A DNA stretch of 64,000 nt from positions 4,840,556 through 4,904,555 of the forward strand of contig NZ_CM001558.1 of NCBI RefSeq assembly GCF_000281895.1, given 5' to 3'. Below are positions 62,872-64,000 of the stretch, piece after piece; position 1 is the stretch's first letter; the number at the start of each line of letters is the position of its first letter. A model generated the notes under the pieces. It searched no databases, was not told the origin of the DNA, and saw nothing but the letters and a program-made list of their open reading frames with translations. Origin of the DNA: Pseudomonas fluorescens Q2-87. Lineage in GTDB: Bacteria; Pseudomonadota; Gammaproteobacteria; Pseudomonadales; Pseudomonadaceae. Made by a program: the position numbers and the translations under genes.

Positions 62872-63971
62872 TTACTCCTTGGCCGTCAGGTTGACCACGC
62901 GGTTGGAGCGATCCACCGGCCGCACATGCTGGCCGTCGAGCAACACATGGACGCCGGCGGCCACGACCCAGTCTTCAGGGCTGAGGCCTTCGAGCACCGG
63001 AACAGTCTTTTCGCCAAAGGCGCCGACCCGGACCGGGACTTTCTTGAGGGTATTGTTGGCGCTGACCACCCAGACGTAAGTGACGCCGTTTTCAGCCGTC
63101 AGGGCCGATAACGGCACCGACAGCGGGATCTTGTCGGCGGTCTGGATGAACACCCGGGCGCTCTGGCCCAGCTCTGCCGGCACACTGCCGGCGGTGAACG
63201 CCACACGTGCAGCGAAGGTGCGGGACCTGGGGTCGGCGGCCGGCGAGAGTTCACGAATGCGGCCGCTGAAACGCTGGTCAGGCTGGCTCCACAGTTCGAC
63301 CGAGACTGGCTGGCCGATCTTGAACCGTCCGAAACTCTGTTCCGGCAGGCTGATCAGTACTTCACGCTCGCCGTCGGTGGCCAGGGTGAAGACGGTTTGA
63401 CCGGCCGACACCACTTGCCCGACTTCAACCGAGCGCCTGGCGACCACGCCATCCTGAGGGGCGCGCAACACCGAATAGCTGGCCTGGTTGCTGGCGACGT
63501 CGAACTCGGCCTTGATCTGCTTGAGCCGCGCGGCACCGGAGCGATAGAGATTCTCGGCATTGTCGTACTGGGAGCGGCTGACCATCTGCCGATCCATCAA
63601 TGTTTTATAGCGGTCACGCTCGGCACGCACCAGGCTCAGGTTGGCCTCGGCGGCGGCCACCTGGGCGCGGGTCGCTTCCAGTTGCAGGCGCACATCCTCG
63701 GGATCGAGCTCGGCCAAGGGCTGATTGGCCTTGACCCGCTGGCCCTCCTCCACCAGCCGTCGGCTCACCTTGCCGCCTATGCGAAAGGCCAGGTCGGGTT
63801 CGAAACGTGCCCGCACTTCGCCGGGATAACTGTCCATCGCTTGGGCCGAAGGCTCGGGTTTCACCACCAGCGCGGGGCGCACTGCGACGGGCACCGGCTC
63901 GTCATGACCACACGCAGACAATAAAAAGCCAGGCTGACTGGCAAGGCGAGGGGCAAGGCATAGCGGAACAT
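62872..63971 (-). pseudogene. RND efflux periplasmic adaptor, frameshifted in the signal peptide (likely sequence error)
   Basis: Membrane fusion protein with lipoyl-like halves and a hairpin (VSRRLVEEGQRVKANQPLAELDPEDVRLQLEATRAQVAAAEANL, about 55-100), a beta-barrel and membrane-proximal domain. From ATG 63971 the frame reads MFRYALPLALPVSLAF, then changes; the other frame resumes LLSACGHDEPVPVAV. Together they form a lipoprotein signal with lipobox LSAC. The break is the A run 63923-63927 (plus strand); six A in place of five would restore a 366-residue protein. As sequenced, only a signal-less product from TTG 63921 is readable. It pairs with the downstream permease. Confidence 0.88.
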
Positions 63972-63987
63972 GGCGAGTGACCTTTCG

Positions 63988-64000
63988 CTAATGGTGCTTG
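63988..64000 (-). other. Possible 3' end of an upstream gene
   Basis: A TAG (63988-63990 on the minus strand) lies 16 bases upstream of the adaptor start, in a frame open to the window edge. RND operons often have a second adaptor gene here, but 13 bases are too few to tell. Confidence 0.15.

Overview
The window looks like chromosome from a plant-associated Pseudomonas of the fluorescens group. The gene order mutS-fdxA-rsmZ-rpoS-nlpD-pcm-surE-truD-ispF, followed by the eno/kdsA/pyrG, lpx/bamA, frr/pyrH/tsf/rpsB and map/glnD/dapC blocks, is the Pseudomonas arrangement. The DNA is GC rich and studded with Pseudomonas-type REP palindromes. A HopAA1-like type III effector gene sits behind a canonical HrpL (hrp) box.

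Layout. 1-4.0 kb: 3' end of mutS, fdxA, the Gac/Rsm small RNA rsmZ, rpoS and nlpD. 4.0-11.1 kb: a tightly overlapping minus-strand block (pcm, surE, truD, ispF), the glutathione-dependent formaldehyde pair fghA-adhC with a divergent LysR gene, then ispD and ftsB. 11.2-18 kb: eno, kdsA, pyrG, tilS, accA. 18-36.4 kb: dnaE, rnhB, then lipid A and outer-membrane assembly (lpxB, lpxA, fabZ, lpxD, skp, bamA, rseP), isoprenoid and phospholipid steps (dxr, cdsA, uppS) and translation (frr, pyrH, tsf, rpsB), all on the minus strand. 36.7-41.5 kb: map, glnD and dapC on the plus strand.

41.5-45.2 kb is the accessory, low-constraint part. It holds REP elements, an orphan XRE-type regulator with a palindrome over its ribosome binding site, a DUF6124 gene with an elaborate three-domain structured 5' leader, an unassigned hairpin-rich intergenic segment ending in a strong terminator (candidate sRNA), a frameshifted small lipoprotein gene, and a higBA toxin-antitoxin pair whose promoter seems to give a leaderless toxin mRNA. 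45.2-48.5 kb has a Na+/H+ antiporter and the hopAA1-like effector gene.

48.6-64 kb: an ArsC-family reductase gene, dapD, csdA-csdE facing tcdA (sulfur transfer and ct6A tRNA modification), dapE-rlmA, an uncharacterised gene, a cold-shock protein, plsB, two small envelope genes, and an RND efflux permease with its adaptor.

Four genes are broken by what looks like loss of one base in a short homopolymer: rseP, glnD, a small lipoprotein and the RND adaptor. In each, the normal family sequence resumes in the neighbouring frame. Two of them are housekeeping genes, and all four errors have the same form, so I think sequencing or assembly undercalls are more likely than real mutations. These loci should be read as intact genes with a suspected sequence error.
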